Below are positions 7,976-16,849 of a stretch of DNA of 59,390 nt, one piece after another (positions within the stretch are counted from its first letter, which is position 1; the number at the start of each line of letters is the position of its first letter). The stretch comes from an uncultured Clostridium sp. (lineage in GTDB: Bacteria; Bacillota; Clostridia; TANB77; CAG-508). Both the position numbers and the translations under genes were made by a program. The notes under the pieces are model-generated. The model was not told the DNA's origin. It worked only from the letters and a program-made list of their open reading frames with translations, and did not search any database. The DNA lies in NCBI GenBank assembly GCA_947365805.1, contig CANAZY010000006.1, positions 1 through 59,390 on the forward strand, written 5' to 3'.

Positions 7976-8872
7976 ATGATAGAAAAGTTAAGTAGTTGTA
8001 AATTATGTCCATTCGAATGTGGAGTAAATCGTTTAGAAGGAAAAAAAGGAAGATGCCAATGTGATGATAAGTTAAAGATTGCTTTGGCATCATTACATTA
8101 TTACGAAGAGCCATGCATTAGTGGAAAAAATGGTTCTGGAACTGTGTTTTTTACTAACTGTAATATGAAGTGTAAGTATTGTCAAAATTATGAGATAAGC
8201 CAGTGCGGAAAAGGAAAAGAGATAACTGTAGAGCATTTAGCGGAAATATTTCTAAAACAACAGGAAAAAGGTGCTCATAATATCAATTTAGTAACACCAA
8301 CATCCTATGTGTATCAGATAATAGAAGCATTAGATATTGCTAAAAAACAAGGCTTAAGTATTCCTATTGTTTATAATACAAATGGATATGAAAAGAAAGA
8401 AACAATTCAGTTGTTAAATGGATATGTAGATGTGTATTTGCCAGATTTAAAGTATTATTCAGATGATATTGCTAAAAAATATTCTAGTGTAGATAATTAT
8501 TTTAAAATAGCAACAAATGTAATTAAAGAAATGTATCAACAAGTAGGAACACCTAAATTTGATGAAGATGGAATGATTCAAAAAGGAATAATTATTCGTC
8601 ATCTGGTTTTGCCAAATCATATATTAAATACAAAGCATATTTTAAAATGGGTAAAAGAAAACTTACCAAATGATGTTTATATCAGTGTAATGGCACAATA
8701 TTTTCCAACCTATCAAGCAAAAGAAGATTGCTTAATCAATCGAAAATTAACAAAAAAAGAGTACAAGCAAGTAGAAGAATATTTATATTCTTTAAACTTA
8801 GAAAATGGATATATGCAAGAACTAGGAGAACACGAAGAAGAATACGTACCAGAGTTCAATTTTAGTGAGTAA
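7976..8872 (+). CDS. Radical SAM protein, PflX-like (COG1313)
   Basis: A 298-residue radical S-adenosylmethionine enzyme. The cluster motif is C-N-M-K-C-K-Y-C (CxxxCxxC) near residue 62. A cysteine-rich N-terminus (CKLCPFECGVNR and GRCQC) may hold a further metal site. Family members resemble pyruvate formate-lyase activating enzymes and are called PflX; their substrate is unknown. I chose the ATG at 7976 because the longer reading begins inside the preceding terminator and lacks a ribosome site, while AGAGGAAG lies just before 7976. It is transcribed alone from its own promoter. Confidence 0.85.
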   Translation: MIEKLSSCKLCPFECGVNRLEGKKGRCQCDDKLKIALASLHYYEEPCISGKNGSGTVFFTNCNMKCKYCQNYEISQCGKGKEITVEHLAEIFLKQQEKGAHNINLVTPTSYVYQIIEALDIAKKQGLSIPIVYNTNGYEKKETIQLLNGYVDVYLPDLKYYSDDIAKKYSSVDNYFKIATNVIKEMYQQVGTPKFDEDGMIQKGIIIRHLVLPNHILNTKHILKWVKENLPNDVYISVMAQYFPTYQAKEDCLINRKLTKKEYKQVEEYLYSLNLENGYMQELGEHEEEYVPEFNFSE

Positions 8873-8901
8873 AATACTTGATAATAGTAAATAAAATGAT
8901 A

Positions 8902-9015
8902 TATAGTATGAATATACTATAGGGGATGAAGGAAAAACGCTAACTGATATGCGTTGATGATAAATAATCAGTATGAAGGAATGGGGGATTTCAATAGAAG
9001 TTCCTCTTTTATTTT
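8902..9015 (+). other. Structured intergenic element of unknown class
   Basis: The 300 bases between the radical SAM gene and the LysM gene hold no gene. They hold an 8-bp hairpin TATAGTAT-GAAT-ATACTATA (8902-8921). A possible H-type pseudoknot follows, with stem AACGC (8936-8940)/GCGTT (8951-8955) whose loop ACTGAT (8943-8948) pairs ATCAGT (8967-8972). ATGAAGGA is repeated on both sides (8926-8933 and 8973-8980). The second copy can pair with TTCCTC just before a T run, like a terminator. I do not recognise a known riboswitch. Confidence 0.4.
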
Positions 9016-9055
9016 ATTTTGAAAAAAGTTTTTGAAGAATCTCAAATCTAAAAAT

Positions 9056-9084
9056 TTGAATAATTTACATAAATGTGATATAAT
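9056..9084 (+). promoter_or_regulatory. Promoter of the LysM gene
   Basis: TTGAAT (9056-9061), 17 bases, then TATAAT (9079-9084), about 90 bases before the start codon. Confidence 0.7.
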
Positions 9085-9172
9085 GTAGTTAATATTTGGT
9101 ATAAAGTAATCATTTTGTTTTTGTGATTGCAAAAAACCAACAAAATAACCTAAAAGAAAAGGAGAAATTAAA

Positions 9173-9691
9173 ATGAAGAAGAGATTAGCAACAATGGTTA
9201 TGGCAATGGTAACAGCAGTATGTATGTGCGGAGCAATGCGGGTAGAGGCAGCTGAAATAACTCCTGACAAATTTGTTAGGGAAGATGACCCGCAACGACA
9301 ACCTATAGCAGTTATCCAAACCATTCATACACAGATGTATGAGGCGTATGATGGTGAGGAGATAGTAACAGCTTATTATGTTGTAACACAGGACAACGAG
9401 ACAATTGAGTCTATTGCAAGGCGCTTGCAGGTTACAGAGGAATATCTGCTTACGGTAAATCCAGACTGCAAATTGGATGTGGACGAAAGTTTTCCTAAAT
9501 TTGCATATGTGGAAATTCCTGAAATGTACTGGGGCGAGATGAAAAATGTTTATTACATTGTTTCATCAGGCGATTGCCTTAACACCATATCAAACTATTT
9601 TCATACTGATATGGAAGAACTGATGGAAATGAATCCTGATATCAAAAATGCGAATCTGATTTATGTAGGAGACGCCATAAGAGTAAAATAG
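9173..9691 (+). CDS. Secreted protein with LysM-like repeats
   Basis: A 172-residue exported protein. Residues 1-27 form a signal peptide: KKR, a hydrophobic core with repeated M/A/V, then a likely cleavage after VEA-A. Two LysM-like units follow, one near residues 70-105 (DNETIESIARRLQVTEEYLL) and one near 125-170 (SSGDCLNTISNYFHTDMEEL), so it probably binds peptidoglycan. Its composition is richer in G and C than its neighbours, and it uses codons rare here, including one in-phase CGG (9239-9241, Arg23) followed by G. Shifting +1 there would stop at once, so this CGG must be read normally for the gene to work. It has its own promoter and terminator, which suggests acquisition as a unit. Confidence 0.75.
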   Translation: MKKRLATMVMAMVTAVCMCGAMRVEAAEITPDKFVREDDPQRQPIAVIQTIHTQMYEAYDGEEIVTAYYVVTQDNETIESIARRLQVTEEYLLTVNPDCKLDVDESFPKFAYVEIPEMYWGEMKNVYYIVSSGDCLNTISNYFHTDMEELMEMNPDIKNANLIYVGDAIRVK

Positions 9692-9700
9692 GTTATAACA

Positions 9701-9735
9701 AACCCCGGTGCAAGTAGAATTGCGCCGGGGTTTTG
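9701..9735 (+). terminator. Strong terminator after the LysM gene
   Basis: AACCCCGG (9701-9708) pairs with CCGGGGTT (9725-9732), with the stem extended inward, then T-rich sequence. It lies between convergent genes. Confidence 0.88.
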
Positions 9736-9737
9736 TT

Positions 9738-10964
9738 TTATTTTTCTAATTTATAAAATACTTTTTTCCCTTTTTTTAGAATTGCATATCCATCTGTGAA
9801 ATCATTTTCAGATAGCGTATAAGTTGTATCTTCAATCTTGTTATCGTTTAAGCTAATTCCGCCTTGTGAAATTAAAGTTCTTGCTTGACCTTTTGAAGGA
9901 GCTATACCGGTTAATAAAATAGCATCTAAAATAGAAATATTTGTGCTTTCTACTTTTACAGTAGGCATATTTTCTAATGAACCAGAACCTTCAAATAATG
10001 CTTTTGAAGCTTCTTCGGCTTTTAAAGCTTCTTCTTCACCGTGAATTAGTTTTGTGATTTCAAAAGCTGCAATTTTTTTAGCTTCATTGATTTGTTCTCC
10101 TGGTAAAGAAGCAAGTCTTTTTACTTCTTCCATTGGTAGGTAAGTAAGCATTCTTAAAACATCGTAAACTTCTTTATCTCCAATATTTCTCCAGTATTGG
10201 TAAAACTCATATGGAGAAGTCTTAGTAGCATCTAGCCATAAAGCACCACTAACTGTTTTTCCCATTTTTTTACCTTCCGAATTTAATAAAAGAGGGCAAG
10301 TTACACAAAAGCTTCCATTTTGGTGAATTTTACGAATTAAATCAACACCTGCAAGCATGTTAGACCATTGGTCATCTCCACCAATTTCAACTTTACAACC
10401 TTTGGTTTCAAATAAGTGTAAAAAGTCGTAACTTTGCATTAACATGTAATTTAATTCAAAAAAGGTAAGACCTTTTTCCATACGTTGTTTAAAACATTCT
10501 GCATCTAACATACGATTCACATTAAAGTAAATTCCATAAGTGCGAATAAATTCCATGTAATTTAAATCTAAAATCCAATCACCATTATTAACAATAATAG
10601 CAGCGTTATCGCCTTCAAAAGAAATGAATTTACTTACTTGTTTTATGATGTTATCTACATTTTTTGAAATTTCTTCTTTGGTAAGCATTTTTCTCATATC
10701 CGTTTTTCCGCTTGGGTCACCAATAAAAGCAGTTCCACCACCAACTAAGATAATTGGTCTATGACCACATTTTTGAAAATAAGACATCATCATAAGAGGA
10801 ATAAAGTGTCCAATATGAATACTATCTGCAGTAGGGTCAATGCCTAAATAAACAGAAAAACTTTCGTTACTTTCTGCCATTTTCTTAAATTCATCTTCAA
10901 AAGTAATTTGTTTTATTAAATCTCTTTGTTTTAATACATCATAAATTGATTGTAGTTGTGCCAT
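9738..10964 (-). CDS. tyrS: Tyrosyl-tRNA synthetase
   Basis: Charges tRNA-Tyr with tyrosine. The 408-residue class Ic synthetase has the HIGH motif verbatim (S-I-H-I-G-H-F), the KMSKS loop as KKMGKTVSG, GGDDQWSNMLAGVDL in the tyrosine-binding region, and a C-terminal S4-like RNA-binding domain (KGQARTLISQGGISLN). A ribosome site AAGGAGG lies a few bases before the ATG. The 74 bases upstream hold the terminator of the preceding gene; I saw no T-box leader there. A cognate tRNA-Tyr gene is 4 kb away. Confidence 0.96.
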   Translation of the reverse strand: MAQLQSIYDVLKQRDLIKQITFEDEFKKMAESNESFSVYLGIDPTADSIHIGHFIPLMMMSYFQKCGHRPIILVGGGTAFIGDPSGKTDMRKMLTKEEISKNVDNIIKQVSKFISFEGDNAAIIVNNGDWILDLNYMEFIRTYGIYFNVNRMLDAECFKQRMEKGLTFFELNYMLMQSYDFLHLFETKGCKVEIGGDDQWSNMLAGVDLIRKIHQNGSFCVTCPLLLNSEGKKMGKTVSGALWLDATKTSPYEFYQYWRNIGDKEVYDVLRMLTYLPMEEVKRLASLPGEQINEAKKIAAFEITKLIHGEEEALKAEEASKALFEGSGSLENMPTVKVESTNISILDAILLTGIAPSKGQARTLISQGGISLNDNKIEDTTYTLSENDFTDGYAILKKGKKVFYKLEK

Positions 10965-10985
10965 ATAAATCCTCCTTAAAATAAT

Positions 10986-11016
10986 ATAAAAGAAAGGCAG
11001 ACGAGAAATGCTGCCT
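10986..11016 (-). terminator. Terminator of the zinc-ribbon gene upstream of tyrS
   Basis: On the minus strand AGGCAG pairs with CTGCCT around a ten-base loop and is followed by TTTCTTTTAT. The plus-strand flank is also T-rich. Confidence 0.65.
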
Positions 11017-11038
11017 ATTTTATATTTTTATTTTATTT

Positions 11039-11293
11039 TTATAATTTTACATTTCCTATATTTAATTTACTAGATATTTTTGAAAATTCCTCGTTTTCAA
11101 GATATCTATTTAAATTTTTTACTGAAATTCCTGTATCAACTGCAATGGAATCAATAGAAGTAGTGTTAACATCTCCTTCAAAATAAGTTCTTAACTTAGA
11201 AAGCTCAAAAGTATCTTTTGGGCTACAGTTTCCACAAATATTGCTTTCTGATAAGAAAAAACTTCCACAACGTTCACATTTTTTAAATTCCAT
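11039..11293 (-). CDS. Small zinc-ribbon protein with helix-turn-helix-like tail
   Basis: An 84-residue protein. Residues 5-22 hold two CxxC pairs (KKCERCG and NICGNC) that should bind one zinc. The remaining part is helical, and the segment TSIDSIAVDTGISVKNLNRYL resembles a helix-turn-helix. Similar short zinc proteins occur in flagellar and regulatory loci of Firmicutes, but no flagellar genes are nearby. I chose the ATG at 11293, which has GGAGG upstream, over longer readings that do not. The function is not known. Confidence 0.6.
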   Translation of the reverse strand: MEFKKCERCGSFFLSESNICGNCSPKDTFELSKLRTYFEGDVNTTSIDSIAVDTGISVKNLNRYLENEEFSKISSKLNIGNVKL

Positions 11294-11389
11294 AATTATC
11301 CTCCAAAACTTATAAAAAATCATCTTTTGTTTTCTTACGACACATTCTACCATAAAAAAATAAAAAAGAAAAGAAAAAAATGAAAAATC

Positions 11390-11417
11390 TTGACAAAATT
11401 TTAAAATATGGTACGAT
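11390..11417 (+). promoter_or_regulatory. Promoter of the rubrerythrin gene
   Basis: TTGACA (11390-11395) and TACGAT (11412-11417) with 16-base spacing, about 30 bases before the start codon. No obvious PerR-box palindrome was seen. Confidence 0.65.
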
Positions 11418-11444
11418 ATAAAAAATAAAATTAGGAGGTATATT

Positions 11445-11996
11445 ATGAAAGCTTATGTTTGTAAAGTATGTGGATATGTACATTTTGGAGAAGAAGCTCC
11501 AGAGAGATGCCCACAATGTGGAGTAGGAAGCGATAAATTTGAATTAAGAGAAGAATCTGCTAAAAAAGAATATGTAGATGAACATGTGATTGGAGTAGCA
11601 AAAGGATTAGATGAAGAAGTTGTTAAAGGATTAAAAGATAACTTTATGGGAGAATGTACAGAAGTTGGAATGTATCTTGCTATGAGCCGTCAAGCAGATA
11701 GAGAAGGATATCCAGAAGTTGCAGAAGCATTTAAAAGATATGCATGGGAAGAAGCAGAGCATGCTGCAAAATTTGCAGAATTATTAGGAGAAGTGGTATA
11801 TCCAGATACAAAGAAAAATGTCATGTTAAGAGCAGAAGCAGAATGCGGTGCTTGTATGGGGAAAAAAGAGCTTGCAACACGTGCAAAAGAATTAGGATAT
11901 GATGCCATCCACGATACAGTACACGAAATGTGCAAAGATGAAGCACGTCATGGTAGAGGATTTGATGGATTATTAAAAAGATATTTTAATGCATAA
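11445..11996 (+). CDS. Reverse rubrerythrin
   Basis: A 183-residue peroxide-scavenging non-haem iron protein of anaerobes. The rubredoxin Fe(SCys)4 domain is at the N-terminus (CKVCGY near residue 6 and CPQCG near 23), and the ferritin-like di-iron domain follows, with E-x-x-H motifs [13 protein letters not shown] and [10 protein letters not shown]. This order is reversed relative to classical rubrerythrin and matches the clostridial reverse rubrerythrins that reduce hydrogen peroxide. AGGAGG precedes the ATG. It is monocistronic, between its own promoter and terminator. An N-terminal redox module in this position usually receives electrons from an NADH-dependent reductase encoded elsewhere. 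Confidence 0.93.
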   Translation: MKAYVCKVCGYVHFGEEAPERCPQCGVGSDKFELREESAKKEYVDEHVIGVAKGLDEEVVKGLKDNFMGECTEVGMYLAMSRQADREGYPEVAEAFKRYAWEEAEHAAKFAELLGEVVYPDTKKNVMLRAEAECGACMGKKELATRAKELGYDAIHDTVHEMCKDEARHGRGFDGLLKRYFNA

Positions 11997-12005
11997 ATCA
12001 TAAAA

Positions 12006-12034
12006 GGAGCCAAACTAAAATTGGCTTCTTTTTA
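12006..12034 (+). terminator. Terminator after rubrerythrin
   Basis: GGAGCCAA pairs with TTGGCTTC around an A-rich loop, followed by a TTTTT run. Confidence 0.85.
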
Positions 12035-12118
12035 GTTATGGTACAGCATAGTTAACAAATTATGTACACTGATGTAAAATATAAAAAGATAAATAAATTG
12101 CAGAAGGAGGATTACGTT

Positions 12119-12346
12119 ATGAAGTATTTAGTAATTGAAGAAAAGCGAATGAACCTGAACGAGGCGTTACAGGTAATACGGAGATATTATCCGAGAGTAA
12201 GAAAGCCTAGAACTAAAAGAGGAAAACTTCAGTTTTATTTTCCACAATCGCAACTCACAAAAGAAAATGTGGGTGAGATTGCATACAAGTTAGGTATGAG
12301 GGTGATTAAGCTTTCGGGAGTAAGAGCAGTTATTGGATACGAGTAA
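12119..12346 (+). CDS. Small basic protein of unknown function
   Basis: I do not recognise this 75-residue protein. It is basic, with an arginine/lysine-rich middle (IRRYYPRVRKPRTKRGK) and a short C-terminal domain ending in AVIGYE; nucleic-acid binding is possible. AAGGAGG lies seven bases before the ATG at 12119. Base composition is clearly richer in G and C than the neighbours. It contains an in-phase CGG at 12179-12181 followed by A, the same tetranucleotide that marks frameshift sites in five resident genes. A +1 shift here would end after six more codons, so the long reading needs CGG read as Arg. A strong terminator follows. Confidence 0.6.
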   Translation: MKYLVIEEKRMNLNEALQVIRRYYPRVRKPRTKRGKLQFYFPQSQLTKENVGEIAYKLGMRVIKLSGVRAVIGYE

Positions 12347-12353
12347 CAAAGCC

Positions 12354-12392
12354 TAACACGTCGCCTTGCAATTTAAGGCGATGTGTTATTTT
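12354..12392 (+). terminator. Strong terminator after the small basic gene
   Basis: A 14-bp stem, TAACACGTCGCCTT with AAGGCGATGTGTTA (one G-T pair), followed by a T-rich tract. Confidence 0.88.
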
Positions 12393-12405
12393 ATGTAAAT
12401 TATAG

Positions 12406-12434
12406 TTGATATGTTGTGTAAGATGTAGTATAAT
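12406..12434 (+). promoter_or_regulatory. Promoter of the 12487 gene
   Basis: TTGATA (12406-12411), 17 bases, then TATAAT (12429-12434). Confidence 0.7.
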
Positions 12435-12486
12435 ATAACTATTATATGACAATAAAGTCATGCAAAAAATCTAGGAGGAAGTGTCT

Positions 12487-12762
12487 ATGGACGAAAAAAA
12501 AATTAGACAACGGAAATTCGAAACAGTAGAAGCATTGAGAGGTGCTATTATAAGGCACCATATGAGTAATTCCAAAACTGTCATTTTTGTTGATAAAGAG
12601 CAGTTGGAACAAATTCGCCGTAAAGGTGTATTAATAATAACTGCTGGAGTATGGAGGAGATGGCCAAGGGTTGCAGTAATTGCAAATAATGATGGAAATC
12701 TTTTGAACTTTGAGGAGGCAAGCGACGGAGAAGAAATGTTTTTCTTTGGACTTGACAGTTAA
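12487..12762 (+). CDS. Small protein of unknown function
   Basis: I do not recognise this 91-residue protein. It has a charged N-terminus, a possible beta-strand TVIFVD, a run VLIITAGVWRRWPRVAVIA and an acidic end. The ATG at 12487 is preferred over an upstream GTG because AGGAGG is eight bases before it but only two before the GTG. Codon use (CGC, CGT, AGG) and GC content differ from resident genes. An in-phase CGG followed by A is at 12511-12513; a +1 shift there would stop within five codons. Promoter and terminator are its own. Together with the gene at 12119 it looks like imported one-gene material. Confidence 0.58.
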   Translation: MDEKKIRQRKFETVEALRGAIIRHHMSNSKTVIFVDKEQLEQIRRKGVLIITAGVWRRWPRVAVIANNDGNLLNFEEASDGEEMFFFGLDS

Positions 12763-12770
12763 CTAGAAAC

Positions 12771-12818
12771 AGGAAATGGAACGGGTATCAAATTTAAATC
12801 CGTTCCATTTCCTATTAA
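12771..12818 (+). terminator. Perfect-stem bidirectional terminator
   Basis: AGGAAATGGAACGG (12771-12784) pairs perfectly with CCGTTCCATTTCCT (12800-12813). It lies between convergent genes and probably serves both. Confidence 0.85.
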
Positions 12819-12819
12819 A

Positions 12820-13356
12820 TTAAAATAATGCACTTGTTGGAATATACATATCATCTGGTGGATAGACAAATTCTTCTTTTGGTTTATCACAAGTTTTCAT
12901 TTCCTGTATTTCAATCACAGGAATATCTCCATGGTAATCTCCTTTTGTAATTTTTCCTGTGATTTCTACCCAAGTGTTATCCGAAAATTCAGAAGCATTT
13001 TTGTAATTACATAAAAATCCAACAACTAAGGTTTGATTATCAGAACTTACTACCATATTTCTTGCTAGTACAAATTGCGTTTCATCAAAATCGTAAACTC
13101 GATATACATATCCTATAAAATGAATTTTTTGTCCAATATGTTCATCTAAGCTATCATGAACCGATTTTAAGATGTTTGTATAATTGTTAGCAGTAATATT
13201 GGAAACATCTGGAGTTGGGATTACATCATTAACTCGTTCTGCATAAAAAACCTTATAAATACTAAATCCAGCAAGAATTAACACAATAATAAATAAACAT
13301 ACAAAACCAATTTTAAAAATAAATTTATGGTCTAATTTTAAATTACAAATAAACAT
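12820..13356 (-). CDS. Membrane-anchored protein, TIGR03943-like C-terminal domain
   Basis: A 178-residue protein with one N-terminal membrane helix (about residues 14-36, FKIGFVCLFIIVLILAGFSI) and an extracellular domain. The domain runs GQKIHFIGYVYRVYDFDETQ, QTLVVGFLCNY and TWVEITGKI, which resembles the OB-like domain of the TIGR03943/YcgQ family. In those operons YcgQ works with a YcgR-type permease, but no permease is adjacent here. The ribosome site AGAGG precedes the ATG. The function is not established. Confidence 0.6.
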   Translation of the reverse strand: MFICNLKLDHKFIFKIGFVCLFIIVLILAGFSIYKVFYAERVNDVIPTPDVSNITANNYTNILKSVHDSLDEHIGQKIHFIGYVYRVYDFDETQFVLARNMVVSSDNQTLVVGFLCNYKNASEFSDNTWVEITGKITKGDYHGDIPVIEIQEMKTCDKPKEEFVYPPDDMYIPTSALF

Positions 13357-13431
13357 AGCATACCTCTTTTCTATATAAGAACCTTACTAAAACGTATGCT
13401 AAAAAATAAAAAATATGCCAACATGTAAGTA

Positions 13432-13493
13432 GTAGAGTAAAGGCACCTTTATTCAAGGGGGCTGTCGCCATAGCCGACTGGGGGTCTAAAATT
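13432..13493 (+). repeat. Interspersed repeat, AGTAGAGTAAAG family, copy 1
   Basis: The segment begins AGTAGAGTAAAG and ends CGACTGGGGGTCTAAAAT, with a GTCGCC..GCCGAC hairpin inside. The same beginning and end recur at 26760-26800 around a shorter hairpin. Both copies are in intergenic DNA upstream of plus-strand genes (secA and PBP1A). This copy carries about 20 extra bases. Confidence 0.6.
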
Positions 13494-13588
13494 TATCATG
13501 AATTATTCTAAAATTACCTTGCTAAAAGTGAAGATTAGTGATATAGTTACAAACGAATTATTTTAAGTTTTAGGAGGCAAAGGAAAAA

Positions 13589-16312
13589 ATGGGACTATTT
13601 AAGTCATATAGCGAAAAAGAAGTAAAAAGAATTATGCCAATAGTTAACAAGATTAATGCATTTGAAGAAGAAATTTCAAAATTATCAGATGAAGCATTAA
13701 AGGCAAAAACAACATATTTTAAAAACGAATTAAAAGAAGGAAAAACATTAAATGATATATTACCAGAAGCTTTTGCAGTTGTAAGAGAAGCTTCTAAAAG
13801 AGTATTAGGCATGAGACATTTTGATGTGCAATTAATTGGTGGTATTATTCTACACCAAGGTAGAATTGCTGAAATGAAAACAGGAGAAGGAAAAACATTA
13901 GTAGCAACACTTCCAGTATATCTAAATGCACTAACAGGAAAAGGGGTTCATGTTATTACTGTTAACGACTATCTTGCAAAACGTGATAGTGAGTGGATGG
14001 GAAAATTATATAAATTTTTAGGATTAAGTGTAGGTCTCGCTATTTCTGGAATGGAGCCAGATGAGAAAAGAAAAGCTTATGCATGTGATGTAACCTATGG
14101 AACCAATAATGAATTTGGATTTGATTACTTAAGAGATAATATGGTAATTTATAAAAACCAAGCAGTACAAAGAGACTTACATTTTGCGATTGTCGATGAA
14201 ATTGATAGTATTTTAATTGATGAAGCTCGTACGCCATTAATTATTTCAGGACGTGCAAACCAATCATCAGACCTATATAAAAAAGCAAATGACTATGTAA
14301 AACGTTTAAATGCAAAAGTAATTGTAGAAGAAGATATTAAAGATGAAGAGCAAACACAAGATAATGAAAACTATGATTATATCGTAGATTTAAAAGCAAA
14401 ATCAGCTTCTCTTACAGCAAAAGGAATTAAAAAAGCAGAAGACTTTTTCCATATTGATAATTTTAACGATTTAGACAATTCTGAAATTGTTCACCATGTA
14501 AACCAAGCATTACGTGCTCATGGTGTTATGAAACGTGATATTGATTATATGGTAAAAGATGGAGAAGTGCTAATTGTTGATGAATTTACGGGAAGAATTA
14601 TGTATGGAAGAAGATATAACAATGGTCTTCATCAAGCAATTGAAGCAAAAGAAAATGTTAAGATTGCAGATGAATCTAAAACTCTTGCAACCATTACATT
14701 CCAAAATTATTTTAGAATGTATGAGAAATTAGCAGGTATGACAGGTACTGCTATGACAGAAGAATCGGAATTTAGAGAGATTTATAACTTAGACGTTATT
14801 GCCATTCCAACCAACAAACCAATGGTTCGTAATGATGAAAATGATGTTATTTATAAAAATGAAGCAGCAAAATATAGAGCAATTGTAAGAAGTGTAAAAG
14901 AAAGCTACCAAAAAGGTCAACCAGTACTAGTAGGTACTGTATCAATTGAAAAATCAGAAAAATTAAGTAGAATTCTAAAACAAGAAGGAATTCCACATTC
15001 TGTATTAAATGCAAAATACCATGAACAAGAAGCAACCATTATTGCACAAGCTGGTAAATTTGGAGCAGTTACCATTGCAACAAACATGGCAGGACGTGGT
15101 ACGGATATTATGCTTGGTGGAAACAGCGAATATTTAGCAAGAGAAGCCATGAAAAGAGCAAGGTATACAGATGAACAAATTGAAGAAGCAATGGCATTTA
15201 ACGAAACAGATGATAAAGAAATATTAGCTTCAAGAGAGAAATTTAGAAGTTTAGTAAAACAATATGATGAAGAAATTAAAGAAGAAAAAGAAAAAGTAAT
15301 TGCAGCTGGTGGTTTAAAAATTATTGGTACAGAAAGACATGAATCTAGAAGAATTGATAATCAGCTTCGTGGACGTAGTGGACGTCAAGGAGATGTGGGT
15401 GAATCTAAGTTCTATATTGGACTTGATGATGATTTAATGAAGATTTTTGGTGGAGACATGATTACCAATGTTTATAACACACTTGGTGCGGAAGAAGATA
15501 TGCCAATTGAATCTAAAATTATTTCTGGTGCAGTTGAAAAAGCACAAAAAAGAGTAGAAGGAAGAAACTTTAGTATTCGTAAACACGTTCTTCAATATGA
15601 TGATGTTATGAATACACAAAGAGAGATTATTTATGCACAAAGAAAGCAAGTATTAGACGGAAACAACTTAAAAGAAAGCATTATCCACATGATTACAGAA
15701 CTTGCAACTGGTTTAATTAATGCATATTCTGTAGAAGAAGTAGTAAACAAAGAATCTTTAAAAGAAGAAATTAGAACAATTTTTGGATTAGAAAACTTAG
15801 AAAGTTTACAAGAAAAACGATTTGATGAACAAAAAGTATTAAAAGAATTAATCGAAAAAGCATTAGCTCGTTACGAACAAAAAGAACAAGAAATAGGAGA
15901 AACCGATTTAAGAGAATTAGAACGAGTTGTTATGCTAAAAGTAGTAGACCAAAAATGGATGGATCATATTGATGCAATGGACGAATTAAAAGATGGAATT
16001 GGACTTCGCGCATATGGTCAAAAAGACCCAGTTGTTCAATATCGTATTGAAGGAACCGATATGTTCGACCAAATGATTTACGATATTCAATATGATGTAG
16101 TAAAAATTCTATTAAACATCCAAAAACAAGCGGAAATTAGAAGAACAGAAGCTGCAAGAATTACCAATGCTTCCTTAGAAAACATAAACGACGTAAACGG
16201 AGGAGCAGAACAAGCTCATGTAACTGTAAAAAATGAAGAACCAAAAGTAGGAAGAAACGATCCATGTCCTTGTGGAAGTGGGAAGAAGTATAAGAACTGT
16301 TGTGGAAAATAA
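13589..16312 (+). CDS. secA: Protein translocase ATPase SecA
   Basis: The motor that pushes preproteins through SecYEG. At 907 residues it is full length. Visible landmarks are [17 protein letters not shown] (Walker A, near residue 95), the [19 protein letters not shown] region near 205, [14 protein letters not shown] in the second ATPase domain near 500, GRSGRQGD, and the C-terminal zinc motif [13 protein letters not shown] that binds SecB or ribosomes. AGGAGG lies upstream of the ATG. Frame and length are undisturbed even though CGGA occurs out of phase at 15102, 15489, 15658, 16131 and 16198, a useful control for the recoding pattern. Confidence 0.98.
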   Translation: MGLFKSYSEKEVKRIMPIVNKINAFEEEISKLSDEALKAKTTYFKNELKEGKTLNDILPEAFAVVREASKRVLGMRHFDVQLIGGIILHQGRIAEMKTGEGKTLVATLPVYLNALTGKGVHVITVNDYLAKRDSEWMGKLYKFLGLSVGLAISGMEPDEKRKAYACDVTYGTNNEFGFDYLRDNMVIYKNQAVQRDLHFAIVDEIDSILIDEARTPLIISGRANQSSDLYKKANDYVKRLNAKVIVEEDIKDEEQTQDNENYDYIVDLKAKSASLTAKGIKKAEDFFHIDNFNDLDNSEIVHHVNQALRAHGVMKRDIDYMVKDGEVLIVDEFTGRIMYGRRYNNGLHQAIEAKENVKIADESKTLATITFQNYFRMYEKLAGMTGTAMTEESEFREIYNLDVIAIPTNKPMVRNDENDVIYKNEAAKYRAIVRSVKESYQKGQPVLVGTVSIEKSEKLSRILKQEGIPHSVLNAKYHEQEATIIAQAGKFGAVTIATNMAGRGTDIMLGGNSEYLAREAMKRARYTDEQIEEAMAFNETDDKEILASREKFRSLVKQYDEEIKEEKEKVIAAGGLKIIGTERHESRRIDNQLRGRSGRQGDVGESKFYIGLDDDLMKIFGGDMITNVYNTLGAEEDMPIESKIISGAVEKAQKRVEGRNFSIRKHVLQYDDVMNTQREIIYAQRKQVLDGNNLKESIIHMITELATGLINAYSVEEVVNKESLKEEIRTIFGLENLESLQEKRFDEQKVLKELIEKALARYEQKEQEIGETDLRELERVVMLKVVDQKWMDHIDAMDELKDGIGLRAYGQKDPVVQYRIEGTDMFDQMIYDIQYDVVKILLNIQKQAEIRRTEAARITNASLENINDVNGGAEQAHVTVKNEEPKVGRNDPCPCGSGKKYKNCCGK

Positions 16313-16326
16313 TAGGAGGTAAGCAT

Positions 16327-16725
16327 ATGAAAATTGAAAACATTAAACCAGAAGGATATGTTATGAAAGGTGTATATACACCAGCTAAAAAAATTGATTT
16401 AGGAGATTCTTATTTGATTTTTGTTTCTGGAGTTCAAGCTCCAGCAGGAGAAGTAAATGAAGTTGCAACAGAAGATGTGGCAGAACAAACAAGATTAGTA
16501 TTTGAAGAAATTAATGATATATTAAAACAAGCAGGAGCAACTTTAGATAATGTTGTTAAAGCGGTTATATATTTAAAAGATATTAATGATTTTAAAATTG
16601 TATCACCGATAAGAGCAGAATACTTTAAAAATTCAATGCCTGTTTCTACCATGGTAGAAGTTGGGGGATTTGTAAGAAATGGCTCAAAAATTGAAATAGA
16701 AGTAACTGCAATATTAGAAAAATAG
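16327..16725 (+). CDS. ridA: RidA-family reactive enamine/imine deaminase
   Basis: RidA (YjgF/YER057c/UK114) hydrolyses reactive enamines and imines made by PLP enzymes. The protein is 132 residues, normal for the family. The features LIFVSGVQAP, NDILKQAGATLDNVVKAVIYLKD and FKNSMPVSTMVEVG match the trimeric fold, although the usual active-site Arg region reads IRAEYFKN. AGGAGG is eight bases before the ATG at 16327. It follows secA by 14 bases and may be co-transcribed with it. Confidence 0.85.
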   Translation: MKIENIKPEGYVMKGVYTPAKKIDLGDSYLIFVSGVQAPAGEVNEVATEDVAEQTRLVFEEINDILKQAGATLDNVVKAVIYLKDINDFKIVSPIRAEYFKNSMPVSTMVEVGGFVRNGSKIEIEVTAILEK

Positions 16726-16799
16726 CATTATTTATAGAAAATCAAGTGAATTCTAGCAATAAGCTTGAAAATGTAATTTTACAAACTTTATTAAAAATA

Positions 16800-16824
16800 T
16801 TGACATAGTAGAAAATAGTATAAT
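16800..16824 (+). promoter_or_regulatory. Probable promoter of the ToxI antitoxin RNA
   Basis: A perfect TTGACA (16800-16805) and a perfect TATAAT (16819-16824) lie before the repeats, but 13 bases apart, shorter than ideal. Other AT-rich -10 options lie a few bases further on. Confidence 0.4.
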
Positions 16825-16849
16825 AAATATACTAAAAGAGAATAGCTAT

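Noticed and set aside
8902-9015. Fluoride (crcB) riboswitch
   Set aside because: GGGGATGA and GCGTTGATGA are reminiscent, but the closing CCCC arm of the first stem is missing and the downstream gene is a LysM protein.
10965-11038. T-box leader for tyrS
   Set aside because: Only 74 bases, holding the previous gene's terminator; no T-box sequence or specifier loop seen.
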